Part shown: piece after piece, positions 12,273-26,013 of the stretch
Numbering within the stretch: position 1 is the stretch's first letter
How the letters are laid out: every line of letters begins with the position of its first letter
Origin: Lucifuga dentata
Lineage: Eukaryota > Chordata > Actinopteri > Ophidiiformes > Bythitidae
DNA length: 64,000 nucleotides
Assembly (NCBI GenBank): GCA_014773175.1
Contig: VXCM01000479.1
Location: 124,001 to 188,000 of the forward strand
Direction: 5' to 3'
The notes under the pieces: generated by a model
The model's input: only the letters and a program-made list of their open reading frames with translations
Told to the model about the DNA's origin: nothing
Databases searched by the model: none
Program-made: the position numbers and the translations under genes

Positions 12273-15200
12273 TTATAGAGCCATTATGGGAAGTCTTCAC
12301 TGGCTCTTCCTTAATTTTGAGTGAATTATTGGTGCAAAACATGAAGCCTCACATGAGGCGACAGGATGCTGCTTTGATCATTAACATTGCTATAAGATAA
12401 GAAAATTAAATTTTTGGCATGTATGCAGATAATATCTTAGGAATATGAGGAGTCCTTGAATAGAAGAGATCAATGAGCCCCCTCCCAACTGTGAGGTTTG
12501 CAATTATTTTCTTTTAAGAATTCATCATTTCACAGAATCTGACAGAGGCTCTGATTAATGCGAGTATCATAATAATAATTTAAAAAAAAAACAGCTACTA
12601 TAGAATCCTTTCATTTCACATATTAAATTCACTCCTCAAAGTGTGTAAATCACATTAGGGAAGAGACATTAGGTGGAAGATGATCTCAAAGTTAAATTTG
12701 TAGATCGTGGAGGTGGAGGTTGTGCTGTGTTCGATCTGAAAAGCAGAATAAAGAATGGGAATAAATTTGATTGGTCAGATAGGTGGTTTATATAATTTTA
12801 CAGCATGGGAAAGTGGAAGTGAAGAAGGAAAGATCAAAGCAGGAATCAATAGTGGAACTTAACCAGAGGATGAGTAAAGGAGAAACATGAGATCTTTTGC
12901 AAAAAAAAAAAAAAAAANAAAAAAAAAAAAAAAACTTCATGTGGGAGAGCATACATGTGCTCAGTAAAATTTCATCATCATATCAAAATGTGAGCAGTAG
13001 AGGAAGGCTATGTAAAAGTTTATCGTCTGGGGATCAGGTATGTCTTTCATGGCATATTTCCACTGGATTCTGCTATTGATGCGATTTGGGCATCTTTAGA
13101 GCATAAAAGGAAAGTTGATTAATTATATAATTCAATTGTAAAAGTCTTTATGAGAAACATTTTGTAATTTTGCTGAAAATTTATTCAGCATCTGCATCAG
13201 GCCTATGTTATTAATATGATTCTCTACCATTTGGTGTATTTTTGTTTCTGTTTAAAGAATAAACAGTATATAATGACATTCCAGATAAAATAGCTTTGCT
13301 TGAGGCAGCAGCGCTAATATATGTGCAGTATTTACTATAGGTTGGAATATTTCATTTTAATTTATAGCTCTGTGTTATTGAAAAGTAAGACATTAATAAA
13401 TGTTTAAGTGGACATAAATGTTTCCAGCTTCGCCTAGATAAGCAGATCACCTTTTTAGCTTTAGCTCGTGGAACAGCCGCTTTCCACTCCACACCACGTG
13501 TTGTGATTAAACTGGTATTTAAGCACTTTTTCCCCATTTCATCTCTGAGCATTATTCATTTATCAAACCCTAGAGACAATACACATCTCAGATCAAATAT
13601 CTATCTGTCCATCTATCTATCTGCAACAGAAGTGATGGATTTCATTTGTATGTGGTATTAAATGTGATTTTGATTTTGCTTGTCATGTGGAAGGTTTTTT
13701 TTTTTTTTTTTTTTTTGCAAGTCAGTCAGACCAGTATTTGTGTTCGCTTTTGCTTAAGGGCATCTGTCCCATGAGCATTAAAACATTACAGCATGAATTA
13801 TGTTTTCGTCTTGTTTTCTTTCCATGAATATACAAATTAAATAAAGTAATGGTCAACTCTACAGCATCGCATTTTTTGTGTTGCACATACATTTACTGCA
13901 TGTATCTGCATGCCCTTCAGCTGCATTCCATCAGTGTTAGGGTGAAAAGAATGAGCCAACTTCAAGCCATTCTTTGGAGTAAACTCAAGCTGCTGTTTTG
14001 TGTGTGTGTTTCTGTGTGTGCGTCTGTGTGTATAAAAAGTTGGAAGGTGCAAAGAGAAAACCAAGAGCCAATGACACCACAATGATTCCACAATCATTGA
14101 GTGGGCAGCAGAAGTCACTGCCGCTCCATTCTGCTCACATGATATGCATTGCCAAGTTTTGATTTGATTCCAAAGGTAAAGGTTCATATTTAAGAGTGGT
14201 GTTATTTGATCCAAAACTGAGATTTTTTCCTTTATAGCAGCTTTTGTAATTCTTGTTTCCTAATTTATAAAGAACAGTTTCTCTTTGCTTTGGCCCTTGT
14301 GACTTGCCAGCTCTAGCCTCTTTTTTTTTTTTCACCTGCCACTGAGAAACTTCAGCAGGGGTCCACAGCACAATTCATGCTACTCCCCCATCCTCCCTCC
14401 ATAAAAGTGTCTGGACCAATCAGTGGGAGTTATTAGTGCAGTGACAAGGACATGATCCTGCATTGGCTTCCCACTCCATGGATGCCAATTTTGCTGGAAC
14501 CAAACTTATGGAAATAAATCTCTTTGTTTCTTTGGTACACCCATGAGTCAGGAGTTACTTCCAAAATGTCGGAACATCATTAGTTCTGTTGGTTTTAATT
14601 AAGTTTCATCTATTGTTGTAGGCAGATTGTATCTGAGTCAGTGTGGATTTTTATGAACTGTATATGACCTGAGGAGGCGCATACAGTACAGATGCAGGTA
14701 TAGTGCTTACATTTGACCCCTTTGGATTGCAATGTAGCTTGTGAGTGACCAGCAGTATAACTGCCAGAGGTTGTAAAACATACCGTGCATACCTGCCAAC
14801 TTTCTGTTTACTGTGTTTCTTCTGTATTTACAAGCATCTACTAGCATACTCCTATTTTGTTGTTTCTCCCTCGTCCAAGCTGACATACCATCAAAATAAT
14901 TTAAAAGTCAGTATTAACAGATTCATCTCTAATTGCCATCAGATAATTTATTCACAACTTTACTCACACATGACACCATCTTTTCAGTTCAACCTGGCAT
15001 CCAAAAAGTCACTCACTTCAAGGGGAAAAAACAAGGATCTTGTGAGCTCGTTGTCACCTCTCATTCAGTCATTAAAGACAGCAAGTCAAAGGGTGACAGT
15101 ACTCAAAACTAGAAAGCTACTTCTAAAATGAATTATAAAGTAACTACCCCTTTTTGTTATGCAACTATATTGAGAAAATCATGAGACACACTTAGATCTT

Positions 15201-15796
15201 GTCTTCATGAAATGTTTGACATCTAAAGTACATTATTTTGCACTTTCAGTTGGCAGAGATGCACAGCTTTTACTGAGCAGAGAACAGAAGAATCCTGAGC
15301 ACCTCAGCTGTTCAGAGACCATCTGTGTAGCCCTGCATGACAGATCAGAGCTGCTGAATATTCATACACCATCCCTCCCCTCATCACATTAGATCAGTGC
15401 CCATGTGGTGAGAGTGCAAGGGGAGAGGCTGACAACACTGTTACGTTGTCAGGGACCCTTACAGCTGGGTGTTAAATAGCACATTTGCCAAATGGACGTG
15501 TGCTATGGTGTGACATTAGGCTGAATGTTCTGTGACACTGTCATTTTATTGTAATGCAGGAATGAAAATATGCTATGTATTTTTAAATAATGTAACTGAC
15601 GATCTCTATATTGCATATTTGAGCCAAATTCCAACATATGTTAGGTTACACAGTTGAAAAAATACATTTCAAGACTAATTACCGGTAAATCTTTTCTGAG
15701 AATGAAATCAGCTTCACTGTTCATTCAAAAATATTTTTCTGTTCCTCTAAAAATGGTCTTCTGGTGATCAACTTAATTTCCTATGTTATCTATTTT

Positions 15797-15840
15797 ACTG
15801 TGCAAAAGTTTTAGGCACCCTAAATTTGTAATGTAAATTT
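15797..15840. mobile_element. Possible Tc1/mariner terminus
   Basis: The sequence tactgtgcaaaagttttagg followed by caccc resembles a terminal inverted repeat recurrent in fish Tc1/mariner-like elements and begins at a TA. No opposite end or transposase is visible, so only a fragment is proposed. Confidence 0.4.
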
Positions 15841-17195
15841 AAGATGCTTTTTTTTTTAAATTTTATTTATTTATTTAGTTTAGAAACTTTTCTCATTATT
15901 TTTGGAAACATCTCTATAAATAATATAAAAGTAAGTTAAAGTAAATAAAAAAAACTGCATATGCAGTCTCAAAGGGCATACTGAATGAGAAATCAAAAGA
16001 GTGAAGCTTAGAGCAGTTTGTTCATGTATGAAGTTGCTTCTCAGAGACAAGGTCACTTATATTTGCCTTGAATACATAAATTTGGTTTAAATATACCCTT
16101 TGGTCTTGGAGAAAAAGCCAAGAAATATACATTAAAGACAAATATTTCCAGCTGTGCTTTTATGGCAGTAAAAGCACCAGGGAGGAGAAGCTAATATATG
16201 TTATTACTGCATCAATACAAATCAAACTGCTGCTGATCCCTGAATCCCCTCTTTAAATCTGCAGGGAATTACAACCCTCTATGTAACAGCTGCCTTAATT
16301 GGCATCTCTTACCTTACAAAGTATAAATGAATACTGTGGAAAAAAAATAACTGCCCAGTCAGGATGGTTCAAGTGTGTGGGAATGCAAGTTGTTTGATAT
16401 AGGCGAACTCCTGGGATTGTTACCGTTCCCATCACGTGGGTGATAAATCTTCTCATTAAGTGGCTGCAATGGTGCATTGGTAATTGATATCAGTGTAGCT
16501 GAGGTGGAGATGTGATACATTTACAGTGCGGTGTGCTGGTCAGATGTGTTTTATGTGCTCTTGTGGCTGCTACATGAATGAGGGTCACCTATGTGCCTCA
16601 TGAATCCTTAAGCAGCCGCTCTCTGGTTTGCCTGGCTGGCAGAGGGAGATTCGGGCAGTTTGTTATAGGATTTCACCATCGTGCCTGCGAAGCAGCGTGC
16701 CGAACATCTGCTGCATGTAAAGAATAATGCCGTGAAATATAAATACAATTTGCATATGCATATGCTGTTTTGTCTCCAGTATTGTATTAGCATTTTAAGA
16801 AGATACACCAAAAAAAAATCTGGAAAATGATTTCATCTGCAAAAAATGATAATGACAATGAAATATGTATATTTATTGCACATATGGTCTTTGGTCTTCT
16901 ATGCTATTCTAAAAGCTTTAACAGCTATTGTTGTTAAAGCTCATCTGGCTTTGTAGTACATTTATAGAGTGCATGAATGATCATTACAATATATTTTCAG
17001 TGATGAGTGTAGTCATGGTTAAATTGGTTAAATTTAGACAATAGTTGGAGAATTGATCTGTGATTGACTGGAAGGTTGTCCATAGTATTTCCTGAAGTGC
17101 TCTGGCATTTGCAGAAATGAACAGACTGAATAAATGAATGAATTATCCAGTTCTGTTTTATCCTTTTATTGACACTTTATTTTTCCCTCCTTTAG

Positions 17196-17333
17196 GTGCA
17201 CAGGAGGTGGTGATCAGATGTCCCCTCAATCACATACAGTGTATCGGGACGAAGAAATGTATTCATTTCAACAAACTCTGCAATGGGGCTAAAGACTGTG
17301 ACGACGGTTATGATGAAGGAGTGCACTGTCGAG
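17196..17333 (+). CDS. lrp1b: lrp1b exon: LDL-receptor class A repeat (probably exon 3)
   Basis: This 138-bp phase 1-1 exon encodes one complete LDLa module. Six cysteines are present, running from the CPLNHIQC start to VHC, and the calcium-binding acidic cluster reads [14 protein letters not shown], close to the family pattern CDGxxDCxDGSDE. LDLa modules fold around calcium and bind basic patches on ligands. The acceptor follows a pyrimidine run ending ctcctttag and the donor is gag|gtaaga. The open frame continues upstream to an ATG at 17138, but that lies in the intron, so it is not a start. By comparison with human LRP1B this is the second LDLa, after signal-peptide and first-LDLa exons that are outside the window. 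A symmetric single-module exon is usual for the family. Confidence 0.94.
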
Positions 17334-20012
17334 GTAAGAGCAAAATGATGACAAAGTTTTCAGGAAATACTTTGCTTTTAGTAATATTCATGATTTGAAT
17401 GATAATTTTCATATTCGTATCGATTATCATTGTTTAATCCACCTGATGGTTGATAAGGAAAAATCTAATTTATTACATCATGGTTGAGCTAGCGGTTGGT
17501 TTCTGGCCTTGCCTGACTTGTGTGGTGAAAATGGTTGCCAAGGTGACTTCACATCATCCTTCCTGTCAGAGCAGGCAAGAGACACAGCGGGGCAGTAGCA
17601 CCAGGTGTTGTGTTGTACACAAGATTTTGTTGTTGCTCGCATTCTTTCCAACTATTCCAAGCTGCTATGTACACCTGGCTTCTGTGATAAGGCCCTATCT
17701 GCCTTTCAATAGATGAAGTATAGCAGAATGATTGTCCTCACCTGGTGGAAACTGTGACCTTTTTCAACCTGGAAGACAGTAAAAGTCATGCTAGGCTTTG
17801 TCTGTGAGAATGGTGGAGTCAGATTCACAGCTGAGAGACTTCAAAGTCTGCTGGCACGCCACTGACTGCAAATACTGATGAATTTATTTGGTAGATTGCC
17901 TCGGAGGAGAGAATACGAAATTAAATTAATATTGATCTTAAAGCCATAGGACATTGTGACAGTATGCAATGTTTGATTTGAAATTGTCATTTCTAGATTT
18001 TTTTTTTTTTTTTTAGATCACATAGAAATGGATGCACAATAAACAATGTTTTTAGAAGTTGTATAAGTCTTTTGTAGGTGAATATGGAGGCATGATATTT
18101 AAAGAAATTTTTATCCATAATAGCATAAATTGGCTAACCTAGTATGACTTGCATTGTTCCTGAATAACACAATGATCTTCAGGATTAATAAATCACTTGA
18201 AGCTCTGTGCACATTCAGTCAGCTAAACTGGAGCTCTGATTCAAATGCAGTGTTCATATCAGGTTTAGTGTAAAATGCAAAATGCTGACTGGCAGAAATG
18301 TTCAACTTTGCCTCTTAGTGGAAATTACAAGTAGGACACAGAGGCTCTGATATCCCCCTCATCCTGCACAGCCAGACTTAATTACACCATTTTCACGATG
18401 AGATTTATGAGTTATTCACAGACTGAGTTTGGTGGCTACTTCAGGTGGGATTTGACAGCTGAGATGTTTTTTCCAAACACAGACTGAGCATCTCTGCTTG
18501 TAAAACAGAAATTCAAAATTCTGGTTTACATGATTTACTCACATGAGATGTTGTTCAGTCTAAACCCATACTCACCTGGCACAAAGCCCAGCTATAACAC
18601 TTTTGGGCCGACATGTTTGGCTACAGGACACTCCAGTGGCCACAAATTTACCAGTGAAGAAAACTGGAAAATAAAGAAAATGTAGTTTTTAATTAGAATT
18701 ATTTATATTGTCCCCTTCAGATACATTGAAAGATGGAAAAAATGAAAAATTCATTACAAAAACAGATACCTTTGTTAACATTCTATTTTCATGCTGTATT
18801 TCAGGTAATATAATTCAAATTGATGTCAGCTTAAAAATCAAACAAAAAAAAAAGAAAAACACAAGTAACACACAGTTTTATTGATATTGCTTGAAATGTA
18901 CAATAAAATATTTTTATTTCACTTTAAAAATGAATAAAATCAGAGTAGTTGTCTATTTTTGGAAACAACCTCTTCAAATACTTTCTATGCTTTCTCCCTC
19001 ATTAAAAATTGCAGAACCATGAATATGCAAATATAGCTCCGCCCACCCACACCTGGTCAGGTTCCACTCTGTTCTGAACATGTTAACTAGCACAATAACT
19101 AACTAACAAAGCCAATCAAACCACATATGTCATTTTAAAGAAGACATCAAGTGATTCAGATTGAGACTGAGATTGGCTTCCACTGATGTGTGATGTCATA
19201 AATCGTGTTCATACATGCACATCATCAACTCAGATTTTCATGAAGAACAAAGACATTAAAATACAAAATGCCTGGTCTCAAGTTGTGTGGCACTGACCTT
19301 GTGCTTAAGGGACCTTAAGGGACACACACATACAAAACATACACTGTCTGTGAGTCTCTCTTGAACACATCAGATGCACTGGGAAACAGGAGAAATTGAG
19401 GTCACCAAGAAAGAAGTTTTAGGCAACCAGCTGGGTCTCTCGAAAAAAAAAAAAAAANAAAAAAAAAAAAAAGAAAGAAAAAACTTATTTTTTCTTCCTC
19501 CCTTCATGCCCACCACTTATGAATATACATGCCAAACGTCTCGAGGGGCTTCAACATGAAGGTGCCCAGATGGAAAACCACCAAACTTGTTTGGTTCACC
19601 TTCAGGATTCTTTGCTCATTCTTAATCACATGCTCATGGCTGTGCTGTGGGATCTGGAGGCCTGCACGATCAACATGTTCCACAGACTCACCTGTCTCTG
19701 TTTGCTTAGAGAGTTTCTTGAGCACACTGTTTGTACAGTAAGTCTTTCCTGCTTGCTTAGAGAATGACTTACTGTAAATCTCTGGCTTAAATGAATATAA
19801 TTAAGTTTCAGGGTTCATCTGTTATTTTTAGGGTAGTCCCAACATATGAAGATAAACAGGATTCTTCTAAATAAAAAATGGGGGGAAACAGTGGCATAAA
19901 CTAGTTTCCCCACTATAATGAAGTGCTGAAAGCAAACAAAAAAAGCTCCACTCATTGATTTACAGCCTGGAGCACTTGGCATCTAAATTTGATATTTTGT
20001 CAGTTGCTAGTC

Positions 20013-20446
20013 TTAAAGGGGAACTGCGCTGATTTTACACATCAAACTCAGTTTATTGATCATGTGGAGCACTGTTCAGCATGTGCAAACAACTGTTTAA
20101 AGTGCTTTTGTGACTGTAGAGGTGCTGTGAAAAGTCAGGGAAACTGACCTCTTCATAAGGGTTACTTTGTTTTAGCCCTGAAAACTGCTAAACTAAAGCA
20201 AAACTTCACTAAAGCCACTAAAGTCACTCTTAGAACCTTTTAGCACATTTAACACTCCCAACTTCTAGGAGTGGCTTTAGTTTTCAAATTTGTAGTCTTT
20301 AGCACCAACAGGAATAAACCTTGTGATGCCGTATCAGGTTTCAAGACTTTGAATGTCAAAAACCTTTAAAGAGTTCTTTTCACGTGTGAAATAGTATCAC
20401 CAACATAATGAATTTGTTGTGAAAAAGTGGTGGAATTCTCCTTTAA
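20013..20446. mobile_element. TTAA-bounded miniature element, 434 bp
   Basis: The left end ttaaaggggaactgc (20013) pairs with the right end ggaattctcctttaa; the reverse complement, ttaaaggagaattcc, agrees at 12 of 15 positions. TTAA at both borders is the target used by piggyBac-type elements. The interior has no coding frame. I recall similar ttaaaggggaac repeats in teleosts, but the superfamily is an inference. Confidence 0.55.
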
Positions 20447-22019
20447 ATCATTAGTTCTCTGCTAGATGTAAACCTACATTAATCAGTATTTCTGATATTG
20501 AATTAAATTGTTAATGTTGGTCATAGTAACAAACAAACAGGGAATCAACCACTTTTGCAGCTCTCCAGCTACACACATTTACTTTCTATGGTACATATAC
20601 TGTATATGCCTCCTAGCTGCTCTCATCAGCTGTTTCAAGCAGTATAAGCAGCTATTTCCATTTTAAAAAAGCTGTTGTAAGTCAAGGGTTCACTACCTGC
20701 CCACCATCAAATCAACACGCCTTGAGTGATTGCTCCAAATGCATGAATTTCCTTACTTCCTTTACAATCTGTGAGCTTCATTTACTAAACCTTACTTTTG
20801 GTTTACTAATCTGTGCACGCGGTTTATTAATCCGGATTTCCACACATTCTTATTTCTACTATGAGACTCTCTGGAGGCTCAGTGCGATGATGCCTTATGG
20901 GTACCTAAGATAAATAATGCACAGCCAACACCAAGCTGCTGCAGCATAATCACCCAAACTTCCGTGCACTTCAGACTGCTTGGTTATAAGTCAGTATCAG
21001 CCTTTTTTTTTTTTTTTTTTTTNTTTTTTTTTTTTTTTTTTTACCACTGGACATAGTGAGTTGTCACATTAGGAACAGCGGAGGTGTAACTAATAACATT
21101 AATCATGGCTATGTTCCATTTAGCTGTGCCAGTGAGCCAGCACACACACTATCAGGCCCAGGCACTGGCACACATAAATGGAATGCAGCCATTGTTAATG
21201 TCATTAGTTACACCTGTGCTTTTCCTGCTTTATGACAAAACTGCTCTTCTAGTTCAGCGTTGCAAACCAGGACATCTGCCTCTTCCCAAATTATCACACG
21301 GACGTAACAAATGTACAAACATTTTTCCTGCAGCATGATGCGATATAGCAGAGTTATGACGGTAAATGGCTTGTTTAAAATATAGAGGAGGGTCAAGCAA
21401 TTCTTTCAACTAGTCTTTTTGGAATGAATACAATATTTCCACATATCTCTGTGACAGGGATAGACAGTTTTCAGTTTATGCAATCATGTTAACAACTTAA
21501 ACAGATTGTTTTCATTCAATTTTGTAGCAGTCTAAACAAAATCAACCCTATAGACATCTTGTTACCTGGATGAACCTGTAAAGCACATGAAACTGTCAGA
21601 AAATTCAAGTTTATTTATTTATTTTTTGTTTAAAGTGTTTCTTTGACAAAATCTAAAGATGTATTTAACTATTTTAAATTGCTCATGTGCACATCCTTTT
21701 AGCCTTTATGGCAAATTTGCTCATCTCGGCAATTTTTCAGACAGAAAAACAAAACTTTTTTTTCGCTCAGTGTCACTTGAATTGTAAAACAACCAAAAAC
21801 AACTGGCAAAATTATTTTTCTTTTAATTATTGTGCTACAGAGTCAGTTACTGCACATCTGTCTGTGAAGGTTCATCCAGGTAACGAGACGTCTAGGCGGC
21901 CAAAGAAAAATATGTAGATGTTCCACCATTCATCTAAAAAGCTTCTTCAATTCTAACCAGTTAGAGGAAGGGTAGCTGCACTTTATCCTCATGGAGATAT
22001 GCCCACTGTGGGATGTCCT

Positions 22020-22056
22020 CAACTAAATCTGCATCCCACAGATGCAGATTTAGTTG
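22020..22056. other. Perfect hairpin, 16-bp stem, 5-nt loop
   Basis: caactaaatctgcatc (22020-22035), loop ccaca, then gatgcagatttagttg (22041-22056). The arms are exact reverse complements. No small-RNA family is recognised. Confidence 0.95.
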
Positions 22057-23382
22057 TATCTTCAGTACAAGATAAATGCAACAGGGGCTGCCTTGTGTTT
22101 CATATGTATGGTGTTGTATATTGCCACTCTAAATGTCCAGGACAACATTATTATTTTCTTGCTTGGTGAAGCTGGGCTGCACTTAGCTTTCCATTTGCTT
22201 AGACATTTTCATCATTATTATTGTGATTGGCAGAGCTGCTCCTGCACTGCAATGAAAATGGAGCCATTTTGTGCTTATACCATACTGCAAATCTAAACAA
22301 ATCAGTGCAATATCCATTTCACCCACTGAAGGGAAAAACCATTCTGCTGTAGTGAGTTTAATTTCATTTCATCATATTTTTGTCAAATGAAAAAAGAAAT
22401 ATTTAAATGGGACAGAGTAATTAGTTATCCTAATCTTTTGGGATAAAATAGCAATGCAAACGGAAAATATTTTTCATCTTATTTGCTTTTAATCCTCATT
22501 TAAAATTAAATTGAATAGTTCTGTGTTGGTGTAATTTCCAAAAACATCTGGCATACAGATGTACAGTATATTTACAAGGTGACTATTGATATGAAATATC
22601 ATGCAGTTCATAAAGTCATCCACTGCTACTGGCGTTTAGATAACACATTAAGTCTTATTTTCATCCTCCACTGAACTTGTCTTAAATTACATTCACCATT
22701 ACAAATCTCATAGAAAGAACAGAATTGCTTGAGATTTAATGCAGAAATAGCTCTGATCATGAGAATTCCTTATGCATACTAAAAAAGGCATTCAAGATAT
22801 CAAAAACAGTGCGACATGACTATAATTCATAATTTGTTAACTTTCCCTCAAATGCAAAAAAAAAAAAAAAAANAAAAAAAAAAAAAAAAGTCCCTGGATA
22901 AAATTAAAAAACAAAGGTGAAGGCTGTGATAGTCAGTTGAGGCAGAGAGTTCAAGTCTAATACCGTTCTCGATGGTGTCATGGTGACAGCTTAAAGGAAA
23001 AGGCCACTGTTCCTTTTTCTTATTGTCTTTTTCTTATTATTAACAAATCCAGACCAAAAGAAAGATCAAAATCAACTAAGAAGTCTTCTCTCTGTCCCCA
23101 AGGCCTGATAGAGCTTCTCTGTGCCTCAGAACTCCATTGTCTTTCAAAAACTATTAAAAGCATATCAGAGTCAACAAAGCCATGCTGTGAATCAAACTCC
23201 CTCATATCTCCTGCATTCTGCATCATATATGTGTTAATGTGCAGCTGAAAATAGTTCCAAACATGCATCGAATTTGCTTTATGCATTTGAGTTGTCTTCA
23301 TCTGCAATGGAAATGAATGGGATTTTCATTGAATGCAGCCAATGCGGTGTATGAAAATTCATAATGTTCAGCAGACAAACTT

Positions 23383-23400
23383 ATACTGTATATACAGTAT
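23383..23400. other. 18-bp perfect palindrome
   Basis: atactgtatatacagtat equals its own reverse complement. No function is assigned. Confidence 0.9.
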
Positions 23401-23839
23401 ATCATATAATGACTCTTTATGTGATTTTTTGACTATAAGCAGGGCTGCACATAAGCAGTACACAGGTACATGTGTGTTCTCAGTGGAAAAATGTGAGGTC
23501 AGTTCTCTCACGAACATGTTGTATGAAAACTCAGTCAGGTCAACTGGATTCAAGTTTTTAATTCTGAAACGTTTCACCATTCATCCAAATAGCTTTGTCA
23601 GTCAGAAATGAATGCACAGAAGGATGTTAAATCTTCAGTAACTACAGTAATTATGAAGTCAAATCATAACAAATCTTCATTCAAAATAAAGATACTTTAT
23701 TAAAATTTTTTTGAATAATGTGTGGTAAAGTGCATTATTCAAGTTTCAAACAATGAATACATTTCAAATAATAATTTTAAACCTCTAATTTTTAATGGTC
23801 TCCTGGTTGGATGCAGGACCTGTCTCCAAATTTCTTTGG

Positions 23840-23972
23840 AAAGGAAGACATGAACATGTTCTCTCATGAACACTCATTTGCCAAGTGGCAAACCCCCCGG
23901 GTTTGNAAAGGAAGACATGAACATGTTCTCTCATGAACACTCATTTGCCAAGTGGCAAACCCCCCGGGTTTG
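23840..23972 (+). repeat. Perfect 66-bp duplication across a single N
   Basis: 23840-23905 equals 23907-23972, with N at 23906. Same assembly signature. Confidence 0.95.
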
Positions 23973-26013
23973 ATTGTAACAAAATCAGTTGAATTCACAG
24001 TGAAAGCGAATGCAATCACCCGTCATAAAATACCTGAGCGCATTCACCCTTTGTAAACACATTAACCTAAATGGAAAAGAGAGATACCTGCTGCAGGTAG
24101 AGGTCCACTTCCCATTTCTACCTCCAGCAGCGCACAGTCTGTCCTCACTACATTTTTACACATCAGGAAATTAAAGAGGCACTGAGTTTTAGAGTGCATA
24201 CACTCTACTCACAGGCAAGCATGTTTGTGTGCCTACATGTGTAGATGTGTGTTTTGTGCTCTATAAATGAGCAGCAACAAATGAAACGGATATCTGCAGG
24301 GAGCAAGAAACTTTGTGAAGTTTGAAAAGTTTGACAATGTTACATGTCTGCATGGAGACTTTGCTCCAAACTCTCACTGCTAACAATGCTGCATTACTTC
24401 TCATAATACAACTGTTGCTATAGCACCACTGTGTTGCTGATAATGATGGTGACAGTTACTGCTGCTGCTCACGATTTCATGTTATCAGCCTGATCACCAT
24501 GCGAGCATCCACATATAGGTATTGCTGCTCAGCTTTACATGAGATATACTGCACTAATGCTTCACATTGTTTAAAAGATCATGCAAAGGAAACATAATAA
24601 AACAGTAAAACTTGAAATAAAATGCTAAAATAGATTAGAGACTAATAAAGAATACAAATAAGTGCCATTTTCAGTGTAGTAATAAGCAGTCCTAAATTTT
24701 AAAAGAGAAATAAAAGTATCGTGGAGAAAATATACATACATAAAAACAAGTTCTGTTTCTTTTAATTATTGACTGATGGGATTGTTAATTATCTGGTTTA
24801 AATTTTGAGATACTTAATTTGATGTACATATGTAATCTTTCTGTTTCATTTGTGTTCATCCTTGCACTGATCAAGAATTTCTGATGTGAAAAAAAGTGCT
24901 ATTGCAAAATTAATGACTGAGGATCATGAAAGACGACGATTTACAAGAAAACTGTAAGGAGCTACTTCCTGGAAATCTCAGTTTATTATGTGTGTGATTG
25001 ATACCAACCTGTCAATCTCTCTCACTTTGACAGGGAATTTCTGGTAAAAATAATCTTGCGAATGCTGTGAAATATTAGCATGATGAAACATTGCTGCCTT
25101 TACCAGCACAGTGCTTTTTACAGGTTCTCATGTGTTTGAGCCCAGGAAGCATGGATGTACGATACATCTCCCACATCAGGGTGAACTGGACTACAGGCTT
25201 GTCTTCTCCAGTTTGCCTCTGTGGAAACTCTCAGCTTTGAGCTATTCATGGTTTTGAATCATACATTTGCCTTTTTAGTGCTTTGGATGAAGAATTCTCA
25301 TTATTTCACAGAACAGGTGCAGGTTTGTCCCTCCGGTTCATCGCTTTTGGCACAAAGACCTTAATTATTTTGTAGAATTGATTCTGCCTCTGACATATTG
25401 ACCTTAATATAAACACAACACACGAGTATACATTTTCTTCAATTATATATGTTTTGGAAATAAATGAGGCTATGTCAAACATGCACCTTCCCTCCCACCC
25501 TCTGTCTGTAAACAACATTCAATTATCTCACTTGATTAACTTTTCATTCCGACAGCTCAAACAAACAAACACTTTTCTCTGCAGTGAAGGAGCCCATGAT
25601 AAGTGATGTTGCTATTCTGAAACAAATAACCATGAATACAGCTCAATAGTTTTTCTCAGCAGGCTAAAAATGTGTTGCCAACCAGCCTCGCAGACCATGA
25701 TATATTTGCATATTTATTAAATTTTCACCATACTGGACATAACATTTACAGCATGTAGGCAAAGCGATCACTCTCCTTTTGTTCTGTTATTTTACCTCAT
25801 TGCAGCCACTTTGCCTGAGAGGATTTGGGTGTCGCTTGCATCTTTGTGCACTTTCAAGACAATTGCATCCAATTAAATGATCTTAATATTTAAATGTCAT
25901 TTCTTAGGCATCTATTAAAGCATTCTATCTGATGAAATGTGTGTAATTGTAATTTCTGCAACAGATTTAGCTTTGCTGTTTGACATGTTGAACTTTAAGT
26001 CTTGTTATCCTCA

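Larger units (their letters stand above)
1..17195 (+). other. Intron upstream of the first visible exon
   Basis: No supported coding exon is seen in these 17.2 kb. Short open frames here are mostly driven by A/T homopolymers or transposon remnants. The stretch holds the elements listed separately: hAT pieces, a Rex3 fragment, other fish repeats and microsatellites. It is presumed lrp1b intron because the exon at 17196 starts in phase 1 and needs an upstream coding exon. Confidence 0.8.

Noticed and set aside
13837..14214. Minus-strand 125-residue frame
   Set aside because: No known domain and a low-complexity THRNTHTK stretch from a TG repeat on the plus strand.
14745..15131. 128-residue open frame
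   Set aside because: No recognisable domain, unbiased composition, no splice or start context; one of the chance frames expected in AT-rich intron.
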